From assembly GCF_003243515.1 (NCBI RefSeq), contig NZ_QFRA01000042.1, positions 1-18,264 on the forward strand: a DNA stretch of 18,264 nucleotides, in the 5' to 3' direction. This document shows, piece by piece, positions 1 to 6,810 of the stretch. The first letter of the stretch is position 1. Every line of letters begins with the position of its first letter. A program made the translations under genes and the position numbers. Origin of the DNA: Corynebacterium kroppenstedtii. GTDB taxonomy: Bacteria; Actinomycetota; Actinomycetes; Mycobacteriales; Mycobacteriaceae. The notes under the pieces were generated by a model. The model had not been told where the DNA came from. It searched no databases and saw only the letters and a list, made by a program, of their open reading frames with translations.

Positions 1-114
1 CACCACGTCGCGGCTGGAGCGGTCGGTGGCGTCCTTGCCGAGCAGGATGTCTCCGAGAATCCGACTATCACATTGTGGGGCGGGTTCTGTTCCACAAACG
101 AAAATGAGGAGTTA
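1..114 (-). other. Unidentified edge fragment, possible C-terminal coding remnant
   Basis: A minus-strand frame is open from a stop at 112-114 to the left window edge. Its last 20 codons (60 down to 1) read ILGDILLGKDATDRSSRDVV, with 18 of 20 third positions G or C, which is more biased than the genes that follow. No ATG, GTG or TTG that could open a gene is visible in this frame inside the window. The peptide weakly recalls the C-terminal part of ornithine cyclodeaminase-like proteins, but this rests on memory of the family only. The three plus-strand frames are also open over the same bases, so the tail of an upstream plus-strand gene is equally possible. Function cannot be assigned from this length. 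Confidence 0.2.
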
Positions 115-120
115 TAGAAA

Positions 121-798
121 ATGAGTACATCACGGTCAACGTCTCGGCTGGCTGTTCGGGTCGCCGGTGCTTCGGTGCTGGCCCTATCATTTGGGCTCGC
201 TGCGTGTTCTGTCGACGAAGATTCAGATAAAAACGGCTCGCAATCGGCTGCAACGACAACAACGTCGTCGTCAGCGAGCAGCACAGATAAAGCTTCCGGC
301 GACGTTTCACTGGATCAGGGCTATGTGAAGTCGAAGACCCCGGATAAAGCGATGACCGCGATTTTCGGAACTCTGAAGAACAACACCGATAAAGAGAAAG
401 TCCTCGAGTCGGTGTCGTCGTCCGATGTCAAAGGTAATTTCGAACTGCACACCGTTGTCGACGGAAAAATGGTCGAGCAAAAAGAAGGGTTTAAGCTCCC
501 CGCAAATGGGACTTTGGAGATGAAACCCGGCGGGGAGCACATCATGATTATGGACAATCATGATGAATTAGCTGCCGGGGACAAAGTTAATGTGCAGTTG
601 AAGTTCAAAGACGGTTCCACGGAGAAAGTGTCTATTCCTGTCCGTGAACAGCCCTCGGGTGAAGAAAACTACGGTGGCGATGACAGCTCTGACATGTCAG
701 GTATGTCAGACATGCCAGGTATGAGCGATTCAGCTCAGCCGGGTGGCCAAGAGATGGGCGGTCAGGCAGACCACTCCATGCACGGACATTCCCACTAG
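121..798 (+). CDS. PCu(A)C-type copper chaperone lipoprotein with Met/His-rich tail
   Basis: 225-residue exported protein. Residues 1-28 form a signal peptide with Arg residues, a hydrophobic core and the lipobox GLAAC, so Cys29 should be lipidated and the protein anchored on the outer face of the membrane. A Ser/Thr-rich linker (about 40-60) leads to a PCu(A)C fold (about 65-175). Its candidate copper ligands are His110, Met117, His140 and Met142, in the order expected for the family's H...M...HxM signature. The tail (about 186-225) alternates Met, Asp, Ser and Gly and ends in a His cluster (HSMHGHSH), a probable additional copper site. Family members carry Cu(I) outside the membrane, classically to cytochrome oxidase CuA; the target here is inferred only. 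The ATG is preceded by GAGGAG at 106-111. A haem peroxidase gene follows, suggesting a shared metal/redox role at the cell surface. Confidence 0.88.
   Translation: MSTSRSTSRLAVRVAGASVLALSFGLAACSVDEDSDKNGSQSAATTTTSSSASSTDKASGDVSLDQGYVKSKTPDKAMTAIFGTLKNNTDKEKVLESVSSSDVKGNFELHTVVDGKMVEQKEGFKLPANGTLEMKPGGEHIMIMDNHDELAAGDKVNVQLKFKDGSTEKVSIPVREQPSGEENYGGDDSSDMSGMSDMPGMSDSAQPGGQEMGGQADHSMHGHSH
691..726 (+). repeat. 18-base tandem repeat encoding SDMxGM units
   Basis: GACATGTCAGGTATG (691-705) recurs as GACATGCCAGGTATG (709-723): 14 of 15 bases match, with an 18-base period. In frame it encodes DMSGM then DMPGM, and so builds the Met-rich tail of the copper-chaperone lipoprotein. The period is a multiple of three, so a gain or loss of units would lengthen or shorten the metal-binding tail without shifting the frame. 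Confidence 0.75.
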
Positions 799-802
799 GT
801 CA

Positions 803-826
803 GCTACATCAGCCGGTTGATGTCGC
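803..826 (+). repeat. Inverted repeat 5-8 bases after the copper-chaperone stop
   Basis: ACATCA (806-811) pairs with TGATGT (818-823) around GCCGGT. A G-T pair can shorten the loop to CCGG, and GC (803-804) can pair with GC (825-826) beyond one mismatch. It starts just after the TAG at 796-798. No T-run follows, so it is not a canonical intrinsic terminator; it could be a U-less terminator, an mRNA-stabilising hairpin, or part of a leader for the downstream peroxidase gene. Confidence 0.45.
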
Positions 827-835
827 GATATTCGA

Positions 836-868
836 GGCATCATCTGGTTACTGATTTCTGCTGATGCC
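836..868 (+). repeat. Second inverted repeat, GGCATCA/TGATGCC
   Basis: A perfect 7-base inverted repeat: GGCATCA (836-842) and TGATGCC (862-868), with a 19-base loop. The arms share the CATCA/TGATG core with the hairpin just upstream, so alternative pairings between the two structures are possible. It lies in the roughly 200-base gap before the likely peroxidase start. No T-run follows. Confidence 0.45.
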
Positions 869-1003
869 GACGTTTGAGTGCTGGCCTTATCCGCCCCTGC
901 GGTTACGGTCGGCGCCCACGCTGTGCGGTGTCGTCCAGCGATCAGGAAAAACTCAACGTCAGCAGGAATTTTTACCCCACACAACATCATTTCGACGAAG
1001 AAG

Positions 1004-2428
1004 ATGAACTCTTTGCCTCATAATTCCGCGGATGACGCAAACGCTCGTGTACAACGCCCTAACGACGATGAGCGCTCGAGCGATGGTGAACGAAGCAATA
1101 CACCGGACGAAAGAAACGACCGAGGTGCAGACAGCACCCGACGCAACGTTTTTCGCCATGTGCTACGACGCCGTTCTTTCCTCACCGGTGGCCTAGGGGC
1201 CGGAGTTGCGCTGGGGGCATCAGGATTAGCTGCCTGCGGTCACGAAGACGATAACGCCACGACGTCGTCGTCGGAAGCTTTAAATCAGCGGGAGAAAAAT
1301 GCTGCAGACGCGGTCAGCAACGCAGCAGGTCTCACGGGAATTGCTGATCAGACTGTCCCATTTGATGGACCGCATCAGGCGGGTATCGATACTCCGTCGC
1401 AAGCGTATGTCAATGTCGTGGGGATTAATTGCATTGAGGGCATCGATAAGAAGGCCATGCAGCGCCTCATGGAGGTGTGGACGTCTACGTCCCGAAAGCT
1501 GACCCAAGGTCAACCGCCGCTGGCCGAACTTGAGCCGGAGATGGTCTCTCGGCCCGCCAACCTCACTGTCACTATTGGGTTCGGCCGGCCTTTGCTCGAC
1601 AAGCTACAGATGCACGACAAGATCCCGTCGTGGCTTCATGACATTCCTGCTTTTGATCGGGACCGTCTCGACGATGCATGGGGACAAACGGATTTAGCAT
1701 TGCAGATCTGTTCAGATGACCCCACCACATTGGCTCATGCACGACGGTTCATTCTTCGGGCCGGGCAACGGTACACCGAGCCTGTGTGGGAACAGCAGGG
1801 CTTTCTTTATGCGGCGGGTGCCCAAGCGAAAGGTTCCACTCCGCGTAACTTGTTCGGTGTTCTCGACGGCACAGTTAACCCGCGTTCGGATAAGGAACTT
1901 TCCGATATCGTGTGGATTAATGATGGTCCTGCCTGGTTACGGGGAGGAACGGCGATGGTCATCCGCCGTATTTCCCTCAATCTCGATAGCTGGGACATTT
2001 TGGACCGCTCATCACGAGAAGTAGTCTTTGGCCGGAAACTGAAATCCGGGGCTCCTCTTACGGGGGAGAAAGAGTTCGACGACCCAGACTTCGACAAAGT
2101 CGATAGCACAGGTCTTCCGGTCATTGACCCGGAATCGCATATGGCGCGAGCCCACTATGAGGGGAACAATACTCATGAGCAGATTTTGCGTCGTGCCTTC
2201 AATTACAGCCTTCCGGTGTCTGGGCCGCACTCGCCGATTTCTGACGCTGGATTGATTTTTACCTGCTTCCAGCAGAATCCAGAAACTCAATTCACACCGA
2301 TTCAAAAACGGTTAGATCAGTCAGATCGTCTCAATGAGTGGATAACTCACATCGGTTCTGCTGTCTACGCCGTTCCTCACGGCACCGCAGGTGAGGACAA
2401 TTATTGGGCGAATGATCTCTTGGCGTAA
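1004..2428 (+). CDS. Dyp-type haem peroxidase, Tat-exported, possible lipoprotein
   Basis: 474 residues from the ATG chosen here. After a polar N-terminal stretch of about 54 residues comes a twin-arginine motif (RRRSFL, 55-60), a hydrophobic segment and GLAAC with Cys78, so the folded haem enzyme is probably exported by Tat and may be lipidated. Dyp-family hallmarks: the GVLDGT motif at 285-290 with catalytic Asp288, a probable proximal haem ligand in SHMARAH (His379), ILRRAFNYS (about 394-402) and a C-terminal GLIFTCFQ followed by FTPIQKRL. Such enzymes oxidise dyes, phenolics or porphyrins with H2O2; EfeB relatives act in iron uptake. No EfeU or EfeO gene is visible nearby. The start is uncertain: the same frame is open back to a GTG at 878, and a GTG at 1160 would begin five bases before the RRR codons. 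ATG 1004 has GAAGAAG directly against it, a poor spacing. Confidence 0.88.
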   Translation: MNSLPHNSADDANARVQRPNDDERSSDGERSNTPDERNDRGADSTRRNVFRHVLRRRSFLTGGLGAGVALGASGLAACGHEDDNATTSSSEALNQREKNAADAVSNAAGLTGIADQTVPFDGPHQAGIDTPSQAYVNVVGINCIEGIDKKAMQRLMEVWTSTSRKLTQGQPPLAELEPEMVSRPANLTVTIGFGRPLLDKLQMHDKIPSWLHDIPAFDRDRLDDAWGQTDLALQICSDDPTTLAHARRFILRAGQRYTEPVWEQQGFLYAAGAQAKGSTPRNLFGVLDGTVNPRSDKELSDIVWINDGPAWLRGGTAMVIRRISLNLDSWDILDRSSREVVFGRKLKSGAPLTGEKEFDDPDFDKVDSTGLPVIDPESHMARAHYEGNNTHEQILRRAFNYSLPVSGPHSPISDAGLIFTCFQQNPETQFTPIQKRLDQSDRLNEWITHIGSAVYAVPHGTAGEDNYWANDLLA

Positions 2429-2434
2429 CCCGTT

Positions 2435-2454
2435 CTATTCGTGACGACGAATGG
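2435..2454 (+). repeat. Inverted repeat between peroxidase gene and thrS
   Basis: ATTCGT (2437-2442) pairs perfectly with ACGAAT (2447-2452) around GACG. One G-T and one C-G pair extend it to 2435-2454. It starts 7 bases after the peroxidase stop and has no T-run, so it is only a candidate weak terminator or protein-binding site. Confidence 0.35.
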
Positions 2455-2574
2455 TCGCCACGATGGCTGTGTTCGCCCGGTTCCCCGACGGTGCTACGCG
2501 TGCTGTCCGGTCATGCGGTAGAGTTTTGATCCGTCCCCGGCTGTTACCAGGTATGTGATAGCCATGTCATCACT

Positions 2575-2580
2575 AAGGAG
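2575..2580 (+). promoter_or_regulatory. Ribosome binding site deciding the thrS start
   Basis: AAGGAG lies 8 bases before GTG 2589, an ideal spacing. The other in-frame GTG at 2580 overlaps this site and so cannot use it, which favours 2589 as the thrS start. Confidence 0.65.
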
Positions 2581-2588
2581 TGCAATCA

Positions 2589-4652
2589 GTGTCTGCACTG
2601 TCGTCATCGGAAAAAAGCGCCTCATCAGTATCGTTTCAGGTCCCCGCTGGTACACCAGCTGGGGCAGCGATGAAGCCACTGGGCCTTCCCACCAAGGGGC
2701 CCGAAGCAGTGGTTTGCGTGAAGACTAATGATGGAACCATCCGCGATCTATCATTTGCTCCTACTGAGAACACTGAGGTCACCACGGTCATCGCAGCGAG
2801 CGATGAAGGACGAGCTGTCATTCGGCACAGTTGTACCCATGTGATGGCGCAGGCAGTTCAGGCGGAGTTTCCAGGTACCAAGCTCGGAATCGGCCCCGCT
2901 ATAGCGGACGGCTTCTACTACGACTTTGGCACCGATCACGCGTTTACTCCTGACGATCTCAAACGCATCGAAAAGCGGATGAAGAAGATCATTAAATCGG
3001 GACAGCGGTTCGAGCGCGTTGTGTGGAAGTCTCTTGATGACGCCCGCGAAGCATTGAAAGATGAGCCATACAAGTTGGAGCTCATCGACGATAAGTCAAA
3101 GGGCACCGTTCTCGATGAGAACGCAGACCTTGACACCGCTGGCGAGTTAACTGCTTATAACAACGTCAATCCTCGTACCGGAGAGGTCGAGTGGTTCGAC
3201 CTGTGTCGTGGTCCTCACGTGCCGACGACGAAATACATCGCCGCTTTCGTCCTTCAGCGGAGTTCTGCTGCGTACTGGCGTGGTGATCAAAACAACGACG
3301 GTATGCAAAGGATCTACGGGGCGGCTTTCGAGTCGAAAGAAGCGCTGCAAGAGTATCAGCAGCGGATGGAGGAGGCAGAACGCCGCGACCACCGTCGTCT
3401 CGGCGCTGAACTGAATCTTTTCAGCTTCCCGGACGAAATCGGCTCAGGTTTCCCTGTCTTTCATCCTGACGGCGGTATCGTCCGCAATGAAATGGAGCAG
3501 CATTCGCGGCGGCGCCACATCGAAGCTGGATACTCCTTCGTCTACACTCCGCATCTGACCAAGGGAGATAAATCCGGCCACCTTGATTTTTACAAGGATG
3601 GCATGTTCCCTCCGATGAAGTTGGATGAGGAACGGGATGCCGAGGGGAACATCACGAAGCCGGCTCAGGATTACTACGCCAAGCCAATGAACTGCCCGAT
3701 GCACAATCTGATTTTTGCATCCAAAGGGCGGTCGTACCGCGAATTGCCTCTGCGATTATTCGAATTCGGCACAGTCTATCGGTATGAAAAATCAGGCGTC
3801 ATTCACGGTCTCACCCGAGCCCGTGGATTCACGCAGGACGATGCCCACATCTACTGCACCGAAGATCAGCTTGAAAATGAACTCAGCACGGTTCTTGATT
3901 TCATCATTTCGCTGCTGAAGGATTACGGACTTGATGATTTCTATCTTGAGCTGTCGACGAAAGATCCCAACAAGTTCGTTGGTTCTGATGAGATCTGGGA
4001 GCGCTCAACGGAGATTCTCCGACGCGTAGCAGATAAATCTGGCCTTGACCTTGTTCCGGATCCGGGCGGAGCTGCTTTCTATGGTCCGAAGATTTCGGTT
4101 CAGGCTCGTGACGCGATCGGGCGTACGTGGCAGATGTCGACCGTTCAGTTGGACTTTAACCTGCCTGAGCGCTTCGAATTGGAATACACGGCGCCCGACG
4201 GCTTTAAGCAGCGCCCCATTATGATCCACCGCGCCCTCTTCGGTTCGATTGAGCGCTTCTTCGGGGTTCTCCTGGAACACTACGCGGGAGCATTCCCAGC
4301 ATGGCTGGCTCCACATCAGGTCGTCGGAATTCCGGTCGCCGATGAATTTTCGCCGTACTTGGGTGAGGTCGTGGATAAGCTGCGTGCTCGGGGTGTCCGC
4401 GCCGAGGTCGATACCTCGGATGATCGGATGCAGAAGAAGATTCGCAACCATACGACTCATAAAGCCCCGTTCATGCTTCTCGCTGGCGGCCGCGATGCGG
4501 AAGCAGGTGCGGTGAGTTTCCGGTTCCTCGATGGTTCCCAAGTGAACGGCGTTCCCGTCGACAAGGCTGTTGATGTGATCTCAACCTGGATTGAAGAGCA
4601 TAACAACGAGCAGCCGACAAAGGAGTTGATTGAGGCTCGTGTCCGCGGATAA
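2589..4652 (+). CDS. thrS: Threonyl-tRNA synthetase
   Basis: 687-residue class II aminoacyl-tRNA synthetase that charges tRNA-Thr in the cytoplasm. A TGS-like N-terminal domain (about 15-70) is followed by the editing domain: HSCTH (His80, His84) and the later Cys206 and His210 in CRGPH, residues used to clear mischarged Ser-tRNA. The catalytic core carries the zinc ligands Cys369 (NCPMH), His420 (DDAH) and His547 (MIHRALFGS, motif 3), and motif 2 with Arg398 in VYRYEKSG. The anticodon-binding domain starts near HQVVGIPV (about 576). The segment near residues 343-362 (after MFPPMK) looks like a lineage-specific insertion. All key residues are present, so it should be active. No T-box leader is recognisable upstream. 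The stop lies inside the next gene, suggesting coupled translation. Confidence 0.97.
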   Translation: MSALSSSEKSASSVSFQVPAGTPAGAAMKPLGLPTKGPEAVVCVKTNDGTIRDLSFAPTENTEVTTVIAASDEGRAVIRHSCTHVMAQAVQAEFPGTKLGIGPAIADGFYYDFGTDHAFTPDDLKRIEKRMKKIIKSGQRFERVVWKSLDDAREALKDEPYKLELIDDKSKGTVLDENADLDTAGELTAYNNVNPRTGEVEWFDLCRGPHVPTTKYIAAFVLQRSSAAYWRGDQNNDGMQRIYGAAFESKEALQEYQQRMEEAERRDHRRLGAELNLFSFPDEIGSGFPVFHPDGGIVRNEMEQHSRRRHIEAGYSFVYTPHLTKGDKSGHLDFYKDGMFPPMKLDEERDAEGNITKPAQDYYAKPMNCPMHNLIFASKGRSYRELPLRLFEFGTVYRYEKSGVIHGLTRARGFTQDDAHIYCTEDQLENELSTVLDFIISLLKDYGLDDFYLELSTKDPNKFVGSDEIWERSTEILRRVADKSGLDLVPDPGGAAFYGPKISVQARDAIGRTWQMSTVQLDFNLPERFELEYTAPDGFKQRPIMIHRALFGSIERFFGVLLEHYAGAFPAWLAPHQVVGIPVADEFSPYLGEVVDKLRARGVRAEVDTSDDRMQKKIRNHTTHKAPFMLLAGGRDAEAGAVSFRFLDGSQVNGVPVDKAVDVISTWIEEHNNEQPTKELIEARVRG

Positions 4653-5226
4653 CGATACTTTTGTTGACTCAGGTGCTGGTGACGCTGACCGATTGACCCG
4701 GCTGTGGGCACCCTACCGGATGTCGTATATTGCCGACGACAATCGGAACAGCAGTGACCCGTTCGAAGACATTCCGCAAGGCTCGGACGAAGAAGGGCTG
4801 ATCCTCGCGCGCGGTGAGACCGTGTACTGCTTGCTTAACCTGTTCCCCTATAACTCGGGGCACATGATGGTTGTTCCTTATCGTCGGGTGAAGAACCTTG
4901 AGGATTTGAACCCTGATGAGACGGCCGAACTGATGGCGTTCACGAAAAAAGCTATCCGTTCGTTAAAAGCTGTGTCGCATCCTCATGCCGTTAATGTGGG
5001 AATGAACCTGGGGAAAGCATCGGGTGGCTCTATCGAGGAGCATCTTCACGTTCACATAGTTCCGCGATGGGCTGGCGATGCTAACTTCATGACCGTCATT
5101 GGTGGCGTGAAGGTCCTGCCACAGCTTCTCCGTGAGACACGGTCGTTGCTTGCGAAAGCCTGGGCATCATTGGACACTTCCGATGATCAACCGTCTGCTG
5201 AGCAGTCGGCTTCCGAGTCGGAATAA
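4639..5226 (+). CDS. HIT-family protein, Ap4A phosphorylase-like (Rv2613c type)
   Basis: 195-residue cytoplasmic histidine-triad protein. The triad EEHLHVHIVPRW places His135, His137 and His139 around the catalytic nucleotide-binding site, preceded by the HIT features LLNLFPYNSGHMMVVP (about 65-80) and NVGMNLGKASGGS. Between thrS and pgsA it matches Rv2613c, described as a diadenosine tetraphosphate phosphorylase. Ap4A is a by-product of aminoacyl-tRNA synthetases, so coupling to thrS makes functional sense (inference). The start is uncertain: GTG 4639 overlaps thrS by 14 bases and has GAGG 3 bases upstream and AAGGAG 13 bases upstream, while TTG 4630 is only 4 bases from AAGGAG. The C-terminal 15-20 residues are Ser/Glu-rich and probably disordered. 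Confidence 0.9.
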   Translation: MSADNDTFVDSGAGDADRLTRLWAPYRMSYIADDNRNSSDPFEDIPQGSDEEGLILARGETVYCLLNLFPYNSGHMMVVPYRRVKNLEDLNPDETAELMAFTKKAIRSLKAVSHPHAVNVGMNLGKASGGSIEEHLHVHIVPRWAGDANFMTVIGGVKVLPQLLRETRSLLAKAWASLDTSDDQPSAEQSASESE

Positions 5227-5235
5227 GGGAGAATA

Positions 5236-5889
5236 ATGCTTGGCGTTCATGGCCGAAAACCGGCTGCAGTTGTCATCGAACCGATTGCGCGATCACTGGT
5301 TAAGGCGGGAATTTCCCCCAACACAGTGACCGTCGTCGGCACTCTCGGTGCGTGCGTAGCAGCGTTAGTCCTGATCCCTACCGGCCATCTTTTTGCCGCC
5401 GCAATAATTATCGGGCTCCTAACAGCTGTAGATATGGTCGACGGCACCATGGCTCGTATACGTGGCGGGGGAACGACGTTCGGAGCGACGCTGGATGCTA
5501 GCTGCGACCGGATTACCGACGGTGCCGTTTTCGCCGCTATCGTCTGGTGGATTGTCTCCGCTCAGCAGGGAGAACGTCACCAACTGATCGCGGCGTTGAT
5601 TGTGTTGGTCACCAGCCAGGTCATTTCTTATGTCAAAGCTCGGGCAGAGGCGGGCGGTCTCGACATCGTCGGGGGATTGGTGGAGCGCCCTGAACGGCTG
5701 ATCATTGGTTTGGTCGGCTTAGGCCTTGAAGGCTTGGGGTTGCCGCATGTGTTAAGTATTGCGCTCTGGATTCTTGCAATAGGCTCCATTTTCACGGTGA
5801 TCCAACGCATGGTCATGGCCAGCAAATCTCCGCACGCGAATGATAAAATCGCCGCGCCCCATGGGGCTAAAGAATTCCCCACGAAGTAA
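5236..5889 (+). CDS. pgsA: Phosphatidylinositol phosphate synthase (CDP-alcohol phosphotransferase)
   Basis: 217-residue integral membrane enzyme. It carries the complete CDP-alcohol phosphotransferase signature: Asp66, Asp69, Gly70, Ala73, Arg74, Gly83, Asp87 and Asp91, in the spacing D-x2-DG-x2-AR-x8-G-x3-D-x3-D. Several hydrophobic segments (about 31-63, 95-110, 117-132, 154-190) fit the six-helix fold. Actinobacterial orthologues (PgsA1, Rv2612c) join CDP-diacylglycerol to inositol 3-phosphate to give phosphatidylinositol phosphate, precursor of PI and all PIMs. The neighbouring patA and pimA support this over phosphatidylglycerophosphate synthase. ATG is preceded by AAGGGAG at 5225-5231, overlapping the stop of the HIT gene, so the two are probably co-transcribed. 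Confidence 0.93.
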   Translation: MLGVHGRKPAAVVIEPIARSLVKAGISPNTVTVVGTLGACVAALVLIPTGHLFAAAIIIGLLTAVDMVDGTMARIRGGGTTFGATLDASCDRITDGAVFAAIVWWIVSAQQGERHQLIAALIVLVTSQVISYVKARAEAGGLDIVGGLVERPERLIIGLVGLGLEGLGLPHVLSIALWILAIGSIFTVIQRMVMASKSPHANDKIAAPHGAKEFPTK

Positions 5890-5898
5890 GGACGACAC

Positions 5899-6795
5899 GT
5901 GACACGACCCTTCGGCTTATCCAAAGAGGATCTTATCGCTGAGTCGTACGTGTGGGCCTGGAAAGGAATCACCCGAATTCCCGCCCCCGTCGCGCGGAAA
6001 TTATTCATGCTCGGTGCCGATATTGCTTCTCACAGGGGCAAACAAACGGCGAGGTTACGGTCGAACCTCGCCAAGGTGACCGGTCTCACGGATGACCGAG
6101 AGCTTGATGTCGTGGTGCGGAACGCGATGAGATCGTATGCCCGATATTGGATGGAAGCTTTTCGCTTGCCGTCCATCATTCACTCATCGTCCCTGGACTC
6201 ACTAGTGGACAGAATCGAGTCGGGTATCCAGGGCGTGGACTTGTTTGATAAGTCATATCGCCAGGGGCGGGGAGTGATTCTCGCTCTGCCGCACAGTGGG
6301 AATTGGGATATGGCTGGGCTGTGGCTTGCCCAGCGCTACGGTACGTTTTCTACTGTGGCAGAACGGCTCAAGCCGGAGAAACTGTTCGATGCATTCGTGG
6401 ACTATCGCGAAGGACTCGGTTTTACCGTTTTCCCGCTCACCGGTGGTTCACAAAAACCGATGGACGGTCTCCGCGCGACTTTAGAGTCCGGTGGAGTTGT
6501 TGCCTTGTTGGGCGAACGTGATCTTTCGCATCACGGTGTCAGCGTTGACTTTTTCGGTTCTAGAACAACCATGTCGGTGGGGGCGGTACGGCTTGCTCAG
6601 GAAACGGGGGCGGCCTTACACGGCGTTCACTGCTGGTTTACCCCGGATGGCTGGGGCCATAGCGTCGGTGAGCCATTGAATACCGATAAGCCAATACCCG
6701 AGGTCGTTCAAGACCTCGCAAACGTTTTTGAGAAAAATATTTCGGAGCATCCTGAAGATTGGCATATGCTCCAACGCATCTGGAATGAAGACTGA
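5899..6795 (+). CDS. patA: Phosphatidylinositol mannoside acyltransferase
   Basis: 298-residue member of the LpxL/HtrB-like lysophospholipid acyltransferase superfamily. The HX4D motif is PHSGNWD with His132 and Asp137, and Glu206 in GERD matches the conserved Glu of mycobacterial PatA. Orthologues (Rv2611c) transfer palmitoyl from acyl-CoA to position 6 of the mannose on PIM1 or PIM2 at the inner face of the plasma membrane. Start: GTG 5899 with AAGGA at 5888-5892 overlapping the pgsA stop. It lies between pgsA and pimA, as in M. tuberculosis. The length is close to the family norm and all catalytic residues are present. Confidence 0.94.
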   Translation: MTRPFGLSKEDLIAESYVWAWKGITRIPAPVARKLFMLGADIASHRGKQTARLRSNLAKVTGLTDDRELDVVVRNAMRSYARYWMEAFRLPSIIHSSSLDSLVDRIESGIQGVDLFDKSYRQGRGVILALPHSGNWDMAGLWLAQRYGTFSTVAERLKPEKLFDAFVDYREGLGFTVFPLTGGSQKPMDGLRATLESGGVVALLGERDLSHHGVSVDFFGSRTTMSVGAVRLAQETGAALHGVHCWFTPDGWGHSVGEPLNTDKPIPEVVQDLANVFEKNISEHPEDWHMLQRIWNED

Positions 6796-6810
6796 GAGTA
6801 TGGAGGCCGA

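Noticed and set aside
2429..2588. Possible T-box or attenuation leader before thrS
   Set aside because: Only 160 bases, no T-box consensus, no specifier stem and no terminator/antiterminator pair; only a short inverted repeat is present.
4005..4541. Minus-strand open frame of 178 codons opposite thrS
   Set aside because: Antisense shadow of the catalytic and anticodon-binding domains of ThrRS; no family features.
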